Positions 8,463-16,637 of a stretch of 64,000 nt of DNA are shown in pieces. Within the stretch, counting starts at the first letter, position 1; each line of letters begins with the position of its first letter. This DNA is from Burkholderia savannae (lineage in GTDB: Bacteria; Pseudomonadota; Gammaproteobacteria; Burkholderiales; Burkholderiaceae). The position numbers were made by a program, and so were the translations under genes. Below the pieces are notes generated by a model, which saw only the letters and a list, made by a program, of their open reading frames with translations, ran no database searches and was not told where the DNA came from. The stretch is taken from contig NZ_CP013417.1 of the NCBI RefSeq assembly GCF_001524445.2, forward strand, positions 1,364,001 through 1,428,000, given 5' to 3'.

Positions 8463-10255
8463 AGGAACGTGCTCAATGGGAAGAGGGCGTCTATCAGCTG
8501 GAGACATCGGACCCGGTGATGGGCGGTCCGGACGGGATCGACAACGTGCAAGCGAAACAACTTGCCAATCGAACGCTCTATCTGAAGGGGGCGATCGAGC
8601 AGCAGGACAGCGACAAGGTATCGAAGGCTGGCGACGCGATGACCGGCGCGTTGCTCGGCAAGGTCGGATCGGGTGCCGGCAGCAATGCCGGATTCGGCTT
8701 TGACGGCGACCCCGACACGGGGCTCTTCTCGCCGAAGGCGGGCGTGCTCCAAGTGACTTTGAAGGGGGTGCCGGCTGCCGAATGGTCGCTCGACGCGACC
8801 GGTCAGCGGAAGATGCGCACGTCGGTCGCGGCGTCGTTCGACAACGGCGTGCGTGCCGGGCTCGATCACGGCGACGGCGGGCAGTTCCGTGCAGTCTGCG
8901 ACGGCTACGGCGCGTTCATCCGCAACGACGGATGGAGCGTGTATCTCCTGTCGACGCCGAAGGGCGTCCCGGACGGCGGGTTCAACGACTATCGGCCGTT
9001 CTCGTGGTCACTGTCGACGGGGCAGGTCATCATCGACGGAAACGGATCGGGCACGGTCTTCGGTGGCACCGTGAACATCGCCCACGATCTCGAAGTGGGA
9101 CGGAACGCAAACGAAGGGCATATCAAGCTCGGTCCGGCCGACGGGTACCTCTACGCGAACCAGCTCAGCACCGGCTGGTGGTCGTCGACGGGATCGTCGT
9201 ATCAATACATGTTTGCTGACCACACGTTCCGCATCGATGGCCGGATCGCGTGGCACGAAGGCAACCTCACGCCGCTCGACTTGAACACGGGCGGCACGCT
9301 CAAGGGCGACCTGACGTGCGAGCCGGGCACGCGCATCGTATTGGCCGAGGGCAGCGTCACCGCACCATCGCTCGCATTCGGCAACGACGGAGCGCCAGAT
9401 ACTGGTCTCTATCACCTCGCGGACGGCGTATTCGGCGTCACTTGCAATACGAATTCGGTGTTGCGCTTCACGCCGACGCTTGCTGTGTTCGATCAACCCG
9501 TGACGGGGCCGACGCCGCCGTCGGGGGATCGTTCGACGCGTCTCGCGACGACGCAATGGGTTGCCGATGCGATTTCAACGGCGTCCGTCGGACAGATCGT
9601 CTTCGAGATGCGCACGAGCGCGCGGGCCGGCTATCTGAAGTGCAACGGCGCGGTGCTCAAGCGCGCGGATTATCCGGCGCTGTGGGCGTACGCGCAGGCA
9701 AGCGGCGCACTCGTCGCGGAGAAGGACTGGTCGACCGGCAATTGGGGCTGCTATTCGGACGGTGACGGCGCGGCGACGTTCCGGATTCCCGAACTGCGCG
9801 GCGAGTTCATGCGCTGTTGGGACGACGGACGCGGATTCGATGTCGATCGCAGAATCGGGACGTCACAGGACAGCCAGAATCGCTCGCACGCGCACGCAGC
9901 CTCGACGGATGAGGCACCGGATCACGTTCACACGGCGTGGACCGACGCGCAGGGTAACCACAGTCACGGCGGGGCGACGCAGTGGAGCGGGGATCACGTC
10001 CACACTGCGCCGGGCGCGCCCGGTAGCGGGCAGGGCTATCCGGGCCTGAATTCCGTTCAGCAGAGTGCGGGCGAGTCCCGCACGAGCGTTGCCGGCGGGC
10101 ACAGCCACGCGATCGCGACGGACGGCGGTCACGGCCATAACGTCGGCATCGGCGGCGGCGGCCGTCATCGACACACGGTCAGCGTCACGGCTGACGGCGG
10201 TAACGAATCCAGACCGCGCAACGTCGCCGTGATGGCGATGCTTCGCGCCTACTGA
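8450..10255 (+). CDS. H: Tail fibre protein (gpH-like) with collar domain and HxH repeats
   Basis: 601 residues. The N-terminus (L-E-T-S-D-P-V-M-G-G and N-V-Q-A-K-Q-L-A-N-R-T) is the P2 gpH type that attaches to gpI. Two copies of a shaft motif around G-D/A-P-D-T-G-L-F/Y occur near residues 90 and 320. Residues about 380-470 are a phage tail-collar domain (Y-L-K-C-N-G, F-R-I-P-E-L-R-G-E-F). The last 130 residues contain seven or eight H-x-H motifs (H-A-H, H-V-H, H-S-H, H-G-H, H-R-H), as in T4-type fibre tips where histidines coordinate iron. This end should set host receptor specificity. The ATG lies inside gpI's end. Confidence 0.9.
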   Translation: MANLKERAQWEEGVYQLETSDPVMGGPDGIDNVQAKQLANRTLYLKGAIEQQDSDKVSKAGDAMTGALLGKVGSGAGSNAGFGFDGDPDTGLFSPKAGVLQVTLKGVPAAEWSLDATGQRKMRTSVAASFDNGVRAGLDHGDGGQFRAVCDGYGAFIRNDGWSVYLLSTPKGVPDGGFNDYRPFSWSLSTGQVIIDGNGSGTVFGGTVNIAHDLEVGRNANEGHIKLGPADGYLYANQLSTGWWSSTGSSYQYMFADHTFRIDGRIAWHEGNLTPLDLNTGGTLKGDLTCEPGTRIVLAEGSVTAPSLAFGNDGAPDTGLYHLADGVFGVTCNTNSVLRFTPTLAVFDQPVTGPTPPSGDRSTRLATTQWVADAISTASVGQIVFEMRTSARAGYLKCNGAVLKRADYPALWAYAQASGALVAEKDWSTGNWGCYSDGDGAATFRIPELRGEFMRCWDDGRGFDVDRRIGTSQDSQNRSHAHAASTDEAPDHVHTAWTDAQGNHSHGGATQWSGDHVHTAPGAPGSGQGYPGLNSVQQSAGESRTSVAGGHSHAIATDGGHGHNVGIGGGGRHRHTVSVTADGGNESRPRNVAVMAMLRAY

Positions 10256-10268
10256 CAAGGGAGAAAAC

Positions 10269-10955
10269 ATGCTCTGCAATCAATACGACAACGCGACGGG
10301 CCAATACGTCGTCAGCTTTCTGGCGGACATCGATCCGCTCAATTCGAAGCGCTGGCTCGTGCCGGCGTTCTGCACGGCCGAGCCGCTGCCCGAGCGCCCG
10401 CCGCTCACGTGGCCGTTCTGGAAAGACGGCACATGGGTGCTGCTGCCCGACTATCGCGGCGTGCGTCTGTACCGCACCGACAGTGGGTCGCCGGCCGAGA
10501 TCACGCGCTCAGGCGTGAAGCCGGAAGACGTCGGCCTGACCGAGACACCGCGCCCGTCCGACGAGCACGTCTGGCGCGATGGCGCGTGGCGCGTCGACGA
10601 GCAGATCGTCGCGCGCAAGCAGCGCGAGGCGGCGATGAACGACTTCACGTCGCGCATGGAGAAGGCGCGCACGAAGAATCGCGGCAAGGCTGACGCGCTC
10701 GCGGCGGGGCAGCTCGATCCGTTCGAGCGCGCGCTCTTCGAGGCGTGGGCCGCGTATCAGATGGCGCTCGTGCGCATTGTCGAGTCGGCCGAGTTCCCGG
10801 CGTCGCACGTGTGGCCGGACGAGCCGGACGAGGCGGCGATCCGGATCGCCGTCGAGGAGAAACAGCGGGTCGAAGAGGAGAAGCTGCGGGCGGAAGAACA
10901 GGCGGCGGCCAGTCAGGCCGCTGAGGAATCCGCGTCGTCCGACACGTCGCAGTAA
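10269..10955 (+). CDS. Tail fibre assembly chaperone (Tfa-like)
   Basis: 228 residues. The first 85 residues carry W-L-V-P-A-F-C-T-A-E-P-L-P and W-K-D-G-T-W, typical of Tfa/DUF4376-type fibre chaperones, and two W-R-D-G-A-W-R motifs follow. The last 60 residues are an E/K/A-rich coiled coil. Tfa proteins help the fibre tip fold and may remain bound to it. It follows the fibre gene after GGGAG, as in P2 (H-G). Confidence 0.8.
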   Translation: MLCNQYDNATGQYVVSFLADIDPLNSKRWLVPAFCTAEPLPERPPLTWPFWKDGTWVLLPDYRGVRLYRTDSGSPAEITRSGVKPEDVGLTETPRPSDEHVWRDGAWRVDEQIVARKQREAAMNDFTSRMEKARTKNRGKADALAAGQLDPFERALFEAWAAYQMALVRIVESAEFPASHVWPDEPDEAAIRIAVEEKQRVEEEKLRAEEQAAASQAAEESASSDTSQ

Positions 10956-10975
10956 CCGCCACTCGCTCGTCATCG

Positions 10976-11002
10976 AAGCCGCTCACCCGAGCGGCTTTTT
11001 TT
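10976..11002 (+). terminator. Intra-operon hairpin before sheath gene
   Basis: 9-bp stem AAGCCGCTC/GAGCGGCTT, 4-base loop, then a T-run. The sheath ribosome binding site (CTGGAG) begins within a few bases and the ATG is at 11019. Layout is the same as at the capsid gene. Confidence 0.75.
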
Positions 11003-11018
11003 ATTTCTGGAGACCTGA

Positions 11019-12188
11019 ATGGGTGCTACCTCGTTTTATCACGGTGTGACGACGACCGTCGTCGACGTCGGCCCGCGCACGATCGCGGTGCCGTCGTCGT
11101 CGGTGGTCGGCCTCGTCGACACGTACGCGCCGGGCGCGGATCTCGTGCAACCGAGCGTGCCGGTGCGGCTCACGAACGAGCACGACGCGGCGCAGGCGTT
11201 CGGCGAGCACAGCGCCGTCGCGCGAGCCGCACGCGCGATCTTCGCGCAGAGCAAGGCGGCGATCGTCGCGGTCGGCGTCGAGAAGCAGGGCGACGCCGCG
11301 CAGCTCGCGTCGGACGTGATTGGCGGCGTCTCGGCGGCCGGCAAGCGAACCGGCCTGCAAGCGCTGCTCGACGGCAAATCGCTGTTCAACCTGCAACCGC
11401 GCCTGCTGATCGCGCCGGGCCACACGTCGAAGCAGGCCGTCGCGACGGCCGCTGACGCGCTCGCGAACAAGCTGCGCGCGATCGCGATTCTCGACGGCCC
11501 GAACACGGACGACGAGGCGGCGATCGCGTACGCAAAAAACTTCGGCAGCAAGCGGCTGTATCTGGTCGATCCGGGCGTGCGTTACTGGGACACGGGCGCG
11601 AACGTCGACACCGACGCGCCGGCGTCCGCGTATGCGGCCGGCATGTTCTGCCAGACGGATGCGGCGATCGGCTTCTGGGCGTCGCCGTCGAACAAGGAAA
11701 TCGTCGGCATCACGGGCACGAGCCGGCCGATCGAGTTTCTCGACGGCGACGAGACGTGCCGCGCGAACCTGCTGAACAACGCGTTCGTCACGACGATCAT
11801 CCGCGACGGCGGTTTTAGGCTGTGGGGCAACCGCACGCTGTCGGCCGATCCGAAATGGACGTTCGTCACGCGCGTGCGCACGCTCGACATCGTGATGGAC
11901 GCGGTGCAGGCGGGCCACAAGTGGGCGGTCGACCGCGGCATCACGGCGACGTACGTGAAGGACGTCACGGAAGGGCTGCGAGCGTTCATGCGCGATCTGC
12001 GCACACAGGGCGCGGTCATCAACTTCGAAGTCTACGCGGATGCGCGCCTGAACAGCGCGAGCCAGCTCGAGCAGGGCAAGGTGTACTGGAACATCCGGTT
12101 CACCGACGTCCCGCCCGCCGAAAACCCGATCTTCCGTTTCGAGATCACGAATCAGTGGCTCACGGAAGTGCTCGATACCCAACAGTAA
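11019..12188 (+). CDS. FI: Contractile tail sheath protein FI
   Basis: 389 residues. The start (F-Y-H-G-V-T-T-T-V-V) and the segments S-S-V-V-G-L-V-D-T-Y-A-P-G-A-D, P-R-L-L-I-A-P-G, and the C-terminal V-Y-W-N-I-R-F-T-D-V-P-P-A-E-N-P match P2 FI-type sheath. The sheath contracts to drive the tube through the host envelope. Strong ribosome binding site (CTGGAG) right behind a hairpin suggests high expression. The tube gene follows after 10 bases. Confidence 0.95.
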   Translation: MGATSFYHGVTTTVVDVGPRTIAVPSSSVVGLVDTYAPGADLVQPSVPVRLTNEHDAAQAFGEHSAVARAARAIFAQSKAAIVAVGVEKQGDAAQLASDVIGGVSAAGKRTGLQALLDGKSLFNLQPRLLIAPGHTSKQAVATAADALANKLRAIAILDGPNTDDEAAIAYAKNFGSKRLYLVDPGVRYWDTGANVDTDAPASAYAAGMFCQTDAAIGFWASPSNKEIVGITGTSRPIEFLDGDETCRANLLNNAFVTTIIRDGGFRLWGNRTLSADPKWTFVTRVRTLDIVMDAVQAGHKWAVDRGITATYVKDVTEGLRAFMRDLRTQGAVINFEVYADARLNSASQLEQGKVYWNIRFTDVPPAENPIFRFEITNQWLTEVLDTQQ

Positions 12189-12198
12189 GAGGTGACGC

Positions 12199-12702
12199 GT
12201 GATTCCGGAAACCCTATTCAATCTCGCGATGTACGTCGACGGGCGCGGCTTCGTCGGCCGCACGACCGAGGTGACGCCGCCGAAGCTGAAGATCAAGACG
12301 GACGACTTTCGTGCGGGCGGCATGGACGCCGCCGTCAAGACGGATCAAGGCATGGAGGCGCTCGAAGCGTCGTTCGCGATGTCGACGCTGGAGCGCGACG
12401 TGCTGAAGTTCTTCGGCATCGCGGACGGCACCGCGTTCAACGCCGCGTTTCGCGGGTCGTTTCGCGACATCAAGGGCGGCAGCAAGGCCATCGCGGTTCA
12501 CATGCGCGGCATGCTGACCGAGGTCGATTCCGGCTCGTGGAAGCCGGGCGAGAAGGCGGAGATCAAATATGCCGTGTCGCTGAACTACTACAAGCTGGAG
12601 ATCGCCGGCTCGGTCATGCATGAGATCGACGTGTTCGGCTTCGTGCGCGTGATCGACGGTGTCGACCAGCTCGCACAGGTGCGCCGCGATCTCGGCATGT
12701 AA
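12199..12702 (+). CDS. FII: Tail tube protein FII
   Basis: 167 residues from a GTG start after AAGAGGTG. Contains N-L-A-M-Y-V-D-G, G-M-D-A-A-V-K-T-D-Q-G-M-E, and the end V-D-V/I-F-G-F-V-R, the P2 FII signature. Hexameric rings of this protein build the inner tube, homologous to Hcp of type VI secretion. A hairpin/T-tract follows 25 bases after the stop. Confidence 0.94.
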   Translation: MIPETLFNLAMYVDGRGFVGRTTEVTPPKLKIKTDDFRAGGMDAAVKTDQGMEALEASFAMSTLERDVLKFFGIADGTAFNAAFRGSFRDIKGGSKAIAVHMRGMLTEVDSGSWKPGEKAEIKYAVSLNYYKLEIAGSVMHEIDVFGFVRVIDGVDQLAQVRRDLGM

Positions 12703-12727
12703 CGCGCGGCAAAGCAACTTTGAACCC

Positions 12728-12751
12728 AAGGGGCGCTCAGCGCCCCTTTTT
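12728..12751 (+). terminator. Intra-operon hairpin before gpE gene
   Basis: 9-bp stem AAGGGGCGC/GCGCCCCTT with a 3-base loop, followed by T residues. TTTGAGG and the ATG at 12768 follow immediately. It could limit readthrough from the abundant tube mRNA into the scarce chaperone and tape-measure genes. Confidence 0.75.
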
Positions 12752-12767
12752 ACTTTGAGGAAACACG

Positions 12768-13070
12768 ATGGACACGATCACGATCAAGCTCGACTACCCG
12801 ATCACGCTCGACGGCGTGCTGCGCGACACGCTGACGATGCGCCGCCCGAAGGTGCGCGACGTGCGCGGCGCGACCAAGCGTGCGCAGGACGACGACGAGC
12901 TGCGCGAGATCACGCTGTTCGCGATGCTCGCCGACGTCGCGCCCGACGAGCTGGAACAGATGGACATGGCCGATTACGTCGCGATGCAACGCGCGTACGA
13001 CTCCTTTCGAACCCCTCGCCCGATTGCACGAAAAGACCGTCAAGGCGATGGCGAAGCGCCTGCTGCGTGA
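12768..13070 (+). CDS. E: Tail assembly chaperone gpE (unshifted product)
   Basis: 100 residues. The N-terminal part (I-T-I-K-L-D-Y-P-I-T-L-D-G, then L-R-R/T-M-R-R-P-K-V-R-D-V, E-I-T-L-F-A-M-L-A, and D-M-A-D-Y) is the P2 gpE pattern. These proteins coat the tape measure before tube polymerisation. In this frame the protein ends with a basic non-conserved tail after residue 80, as expected when the conserved continuation lies in another frame. Confidence 0.88.
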   Translation: MDTITIKLDYPITLDGVLRDTLTMRRPKVRDVRGATKRAQDDDELREITLFAMLADVAPDELEQMDMADYVAMQRAYDSFRTPRPIARKDRQGDGEAPAA

Positions 13071-13140
13071 GTGTTCGATCAGTCCGCAAGCGATCGATGA
13101 CTTGACGCTTGAGGAGCTGGTGTGGTGGTTGACGGATTGA
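12768..13140 (+). CDS. Frameshifted chaperone gpE+E' (+1 shift at 13005-13008)
   Basis: A second conserved piece (F-E-P-L-A-R-L-H-E-K-T-V-K-A and E-E-L-V-W-W-L-T-D at the end) continues in the +1 frame to 13140. The likely switch is TTT-CGA at 13005-13010: phenylalanine tRNA on TTT can re-pair with TTC one base ahead while the rare arginine codon CGA is slow to be read. The fusion would be about 123 residues. P2 makes the equivalent E+E' by a -1 shift, so the direction differs; a -2 shift gives the same frame and is not excluded. Confidence 0.7.
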
Positions 13141-13157
13141 CGTGACAGGGAGCGGAG

Positions 13158-15557
13158 ATGGCACGCGAAATCGCGTTGGGGATCGTGATCGGCGGGGCGG
13201 TATCCGCGACGTTCGGCAAGGCGATCTCCGACACGCAATCGAAGATCGTCGGGCTGCGCAAGACGGCCGCTGAAAAAGGCATGTGGCAGCGCCAGATCGG
13301 CGAGACGATCAAGTTACAGGACGAGTTTCGCCGCCTGCATCGCGCGGGCGACAGCGCGGCCGAGACGATCCGGCGCAAGCTGGATTCGAATCTGCGGACG
13401 CTGCGCGACGCCGGCATCGAGGTCGACCGGCTCGATCGCGCGTATGCGCGGCTCGGCCGCACCGCGCGCGGGCTCGAACTGCGCGCAATGGGGCACGAGC
13501 GCCTGAGCGGCGGCCGGGAGGCGATGCGCGGCGCGGTCGGCGATTCGATGAAGCTGACCGCCGCGATCGCGGTGCCGACGATGGTGTCGGCACAGTATCA
13601 GGCGATCATCCGCGACATCGCGATCAAGGCGGGCATCGCGCGCACGGGAGAAGAGCGCGCGATGTCCGAACGGATTCGGCGCGATGCGTTGGCCAACGGG
13701 ATGAACCGCAACGAGCTGGCCGAGGCGGTCAATCAGATGGTGGCGGGCGGGATGGATCTCGACCGGGCGCTCGGCTTCGCGCCGGCGGTGGCGAAGTTCT
13801 CGATCGGCCAAGGCGCGACGAGCGTCGAGACGGCGAAGATGATCCAGGCGCTGGAGCAGAACGCGGACATCAAGGACCCGGCCGCGATGCTTAAGGCGCT
13901 GGAGGCGATCGCGTATCTCGGCAAGGAAGGCTCGTTCGAGTCGGTCGACATGGCTCGCTGGTTCCCGGTGCTGCTCGCGGAAATGAAGAAGATCGGCATC
14001 ACGGGGCAGGACTCGGTGACGCAGCTGGGCGCGATGCTTCAGGTGCAGATGAAGACGGCGGGCAACCCCGACGAAGCCGCGAACAACCTGAAGAACTGGT
14101 TCTCGAAAATCGGCTCGGGCGAGACGAAGCGCAACTACGAGAAAGCCGGCGTCGACTACGAAGCGAAGATGAAGGAGGCGATCGGCAAGGGCTGGTCGAC
14201 GCTCGAAGCGTCGTTCGTGCTCGCGCGCGCGTACATCGAGCGGGTCGATCCGGCGAAGGCGAAGCAGTTGGCCGAGGCGGCGAAGTCGATCAACGCCGAG
14301 CTGGATCCGGCGAAGCGTCAGAAGCAGATTCGCGCGTTCGAAGAGACGATGAAGACGGGCGACCTGTTTACCGACATGCAGGTCAAGGCGGCGCTTACCG
14401 CGTACTTGCAGAACGCCGACCTCTACACGAATCTGAAACGCAACGCCGCATCGGCGAGCGGCGAGATTGAGAAGGATCTCAACGACCGCCGCGCTGCGTC
14501 CAAGCAGATCTGGAAAGAGGTCGTCGAGCAGTGGGACGAGGCGATGCGCAGCATCGGCGACGCGTTGCGGCCGGTGACGGATCTGGCGGGCGAGCAGGCG
14601 AAGAAAGCCGGCGCGAAGGTGCGCGACATCGTCGATGCGTCGCCGCGCGCGGCGGCGGCCGTCATCGGCGTCGCGGGGGCGGCGATCGCGCATCGCGGTG
14701 CGCGTGCGGCGTGGTCGATCGGTCGCGGCGTGCTCGACGTCGCGCGTGGCGCGCGGATGGCGCGGGGCGGCGGCGGGAAGGGCGGCAAGGGAGCGAAGCC
14801 GGGGCGCGGTGGGCCGGCGCTCGATGCGCTCGGCGCGGCGGCCAGCGGCGTGCAGCGTGTCTTCGTCGTCAACCTGCCGGGCGGCGGCATCGGCGGCGGC
14901 TCCGTCGGCGATCTGATCGAGGGCGTGGCGAGCGGCAAGGCGGGCCGGGCCGGACGCTTCGGGCGGCTCGGCCGGGCGCTGGGCGGTATGGCGGGCCGCG
15001 TGTTGCCGTACGCGGGCAAGATCGCGCTCGCGGGCACGGTGCTGAAGGTCGGGCTCGCTGCAAAGGACGCTTACGCGGTCGCGGCCGGCGACGATCCACG
15101 CGCGCGGAAGGCCGAGAACTTCGCGGGTATCGGCGGCAGTCTCGCGGGCGGTGTGGTCGGTGCGAAGCTCGGCGCGGCGATCGGCGCGTTCGGCGGGCCG
15201 ATTGGCGCTGCGATCGGCGGCGTCGCGGGCGGGGCGATCGGCACCTTCGCCGGTCAGAAGCTGCTCGGGGCGCTCACGCGATGGGCGTTCCAGCATCGCG
15301 GCGACACGCCCGAAGCCGCGCGCGCGGTCGCGAACGCGAAAGCGCTTGTCGAGCCCGGCGTCGCCGAGCGGCGCGCGTTCAAGGTCGAGCAGCAAAACAG
15401 CTTTGCGCCGGTCTTCAACATCAAGCTGGAGGGCGGTAGCGATCAGGCGATGGCCGACCGGCTGCTCGCGCGGATCAATCCGCAGATCCAGCGGGCGATG
15501 ACCCAATCAATGAACAACAACAACCGGTCGGCGCTGTTCGACGCGCCGCACCTGTAG
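13158..15557 (+). CDS. T: Tape measure protein T
   Basis: 799 residues, the longest tail gene, directly after the chaperone as in P2. The N-terminus is helical (S-D-T-Q-S-K-I-V-G-L-R-K-T), a conserved TMP core follows (A-N-G-M-N-R-N-E-L-A-E-A-V-N-Q-M near 185, then G-F-A-P-A-V-A-K-F), and the last third is a glycine/alanine-rich hydrophobic region (about 490-710) able to insert in membrane. It sets tail length and is ejected into the cell envelope. Start has GGGAGCGGAG. Confidence 0.95.
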   Translation: MAREIALGIVIGGAVSATFGKAISDTQSKIVGLRKTAAEKGMWQRQIGETIKLQDEFRRLHRAGDSAAETIRRKLDSNLRTLRDAGIEVDRLDRAYARLGRTARGLELRAMGHERLSGGREAMRGAVGDSMKLTAAIAVPTMVSAQYQAIIRDIAIKAGIARTGEERAMSERIRRDALANGMNRNELAEAVNQMVAGGMDLDRALGFAPAVAKFSIGQGATSVETAKMIQALEQNADIKDPAAMLKALEAIAYLGKEGSFESVDMARWFPVLLAEMKKIGITGQDSVTQLGAMLQVQMKTAGNPDEAANNLKNWFSKIGSGETKRNYEKAGVDYEAKMKEAIGKGWSTLEASFVLARAYIERVDPAKAKQLAEAAKSINAELDPAKRQKQIRAFEETMKTGDLFTDMQVKAALTAYLQNADLYTNLKRNAASASGEIEKDLNDRRAASKQIWKEVVEQWDEAMRSIGDALRPVTDLAGEQAKKAGAKVRDIVDASPRAAAAVIGVAGAAIAHRGARAAWSIGRGVLDVARGARMARGGGGKGGKGAKPGRGGPALDALGAAASGVQRVFVVNLPGGGIGGGSVGDLIEGVASGKAGRAGRFGRLGRALGGMAGRVLPYAGKIALAGTVLKVGLAAKDAYAVAAGDDPRARKAENFAGIGGSLAGGVVGAKLGAAIGAFGGPIGAAIGGVAGGAIGTFAGQKLLGALTRWAFQHRGDTPEAARAVANAKALVEPGVAERRAFKVEQQNSFAPVFNIKLEGGSDQAMADRLLARINPQIQRAMTQSMNNNNRSALFDAPHL

Positions 15558-15565
15558 GAGAGGCG

Positions 15566-16447
15566 ATGGATTTCGTGAAGAGCATCACGCAGGCGGCGAC
15601 GCAGGCCAGCATTGCGGCCGAGCGCGCGCAGCACGTGAACCGCGTCTACGAGCGCAATCGCGCGGCGAGCCGGAACACGGTCGACACGTTGACGAAGCTC
15701 GCGACCGGCAACCTGACGTCGGCCGCCGAGCTGCTGAACGGTGCGAGCAGCGCGCTATCGGTCGCAACCGATCTGAGCCCGAAGGTGGGCGAGGTGACGC
15801 GCGGGTTTCGCGCGACGGCCGGCGCGGTCGGCAGCGTGCTGCGGATCGCGAACGCCTCGAACCATCCGCAGATTCACGCGGCGGCGCAAACCGTGACGAC
15901 GGCGCTGAAGGGCGCTGAAACGCAGTTTGCCGCCGTCGTCGGCTCCGATAACGCGAAGGCCGTGAAATCCGTGTTGCAGGCGACCGGACTCGGCGCGGCG
16001 TTCGATGCGTTGGGCGGCGACGCTTCGTCGGCGACCCCTCATCTGCTGACGCTGACGACCGACGAGGGGCGGCGCTTTAACTTCGGGCTGTCGACGGCCG
16101 CGTTCGACAAGCTGCGGCGCACGACCCGCTACAAGGTCGCCTCGCAAGAGCGCCTGAACCGGCCGGAAGCGTTGCAGGCGGTGAGTCAGGGCGGCGAAAC
16201 GATCGTGCTGTCCGGCGTCGTGTTCCCGGCGCTCGGGGCGGGCGCGCGCCAGTTGGAGGCATTGCGCGCGATCGGCGGGCAGATGAAGCCGGTGCAACTG
16301 ACGGGCGGCACGGGCGACGTGTTCGGGCGGTGGTATCTGCAATCGATCGAGGAAGAACAGGAGGCGCTCATGTCGGACGGAGCGCCACGCAAGCAAACCT
16401 TCAGTCTGGAGTTTGGCCGCTATGGCGAGGACTTTAAGAACATCTGA
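15566..16447 (+). CDS. U: Tail protein U, with long N-terminal extension
   Basis: 293 residues. The C-terminal part from about residue 150 (L-L-T-L-T-T-D-E-G-R-R-F-N-F-G, W-Y-L-Q-S-I-E-E-E-Q, F-S-L-E-F-G-R-Y-G-E-D) is the P2 gpU family, a baseplate hub component, which is about 160 residues long in P2. The first 150 residues are an extra alanine-rich helical region. ATG is seven bases after the tape-measure stop with AGGAGAGG upstream. Its end overlaps gene X by 26 bases. Confidence 0.85.
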   Translation: MDFVKSITQAATQASIAAERAQHVNRVYERNRAASRNTVDTLTKLATGNLTSAAELLNGASSALSVATDLSPKVGEVTRGFRATAGAVGSVLRIANASNHPQIHAAAQTVTTALKGAETQFAAVVGSDNAKAVKSVLQATGLGAAFDALGGDASSATPHLLTLTTDEGRRFNFGLSTAAFDKLRRTTRYKVASQERLNRPEALQAVSQGGETIVLSGVVFPALGAGARQLEALRAIGGQMKPVQLTGGTGDVFGRWYLQSIEEEQEALMSDGAPRKQTFSLEFGRYGEDFKNI

Positions 16448-16628
16448 CGGCGACGTGCTCGACACGCTCTGCTATGCCGCCTACGGCACGCTGAGCGGGA
16501 CCGTCGAAGCCGTCTACGAGGCGAATCCGGGCCTCGCGCGCGAACCGCAGCCGTTCCGCTCGGGCGTGCTGATCACGCTGCCGGATCTCGACGCGCCGCG
16601 CGATGAACCGATTCAGCTTTGGTCGTGA
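16422..16628 (+). CDS. X: Tail protein X (LysM-type hub protein)
   Basis: 68 residues. The start at 16422 is preceded by CTGGAG. It contains D-V-L-D-T-L-C-Y-A-A-Y-G, Y-E-A-N-P-G-L-A and the end L-P-D-L, a LysM-like fold typical for P2 gpX. In contractile tails this small protein binds the hub (gpD). It overlaps gpU and leads into gpD after nine bases. Confidence 0.9.
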   Translation: MARTLRTSDGDVLDTLCYAAYGTLSGTVEAVYEANPGLAREPQPFRSGVLITLPDLDAPRDEPIQLWS

Positions 16629-16637
16629 GGGCGGGCG

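Noticed and set aside
13314..15506. Long minus-strand frame opposite the tape measure gene
   Set aside because: High-G+C antisense shadow: arginine-rich, no domain, no ribosome binding site.
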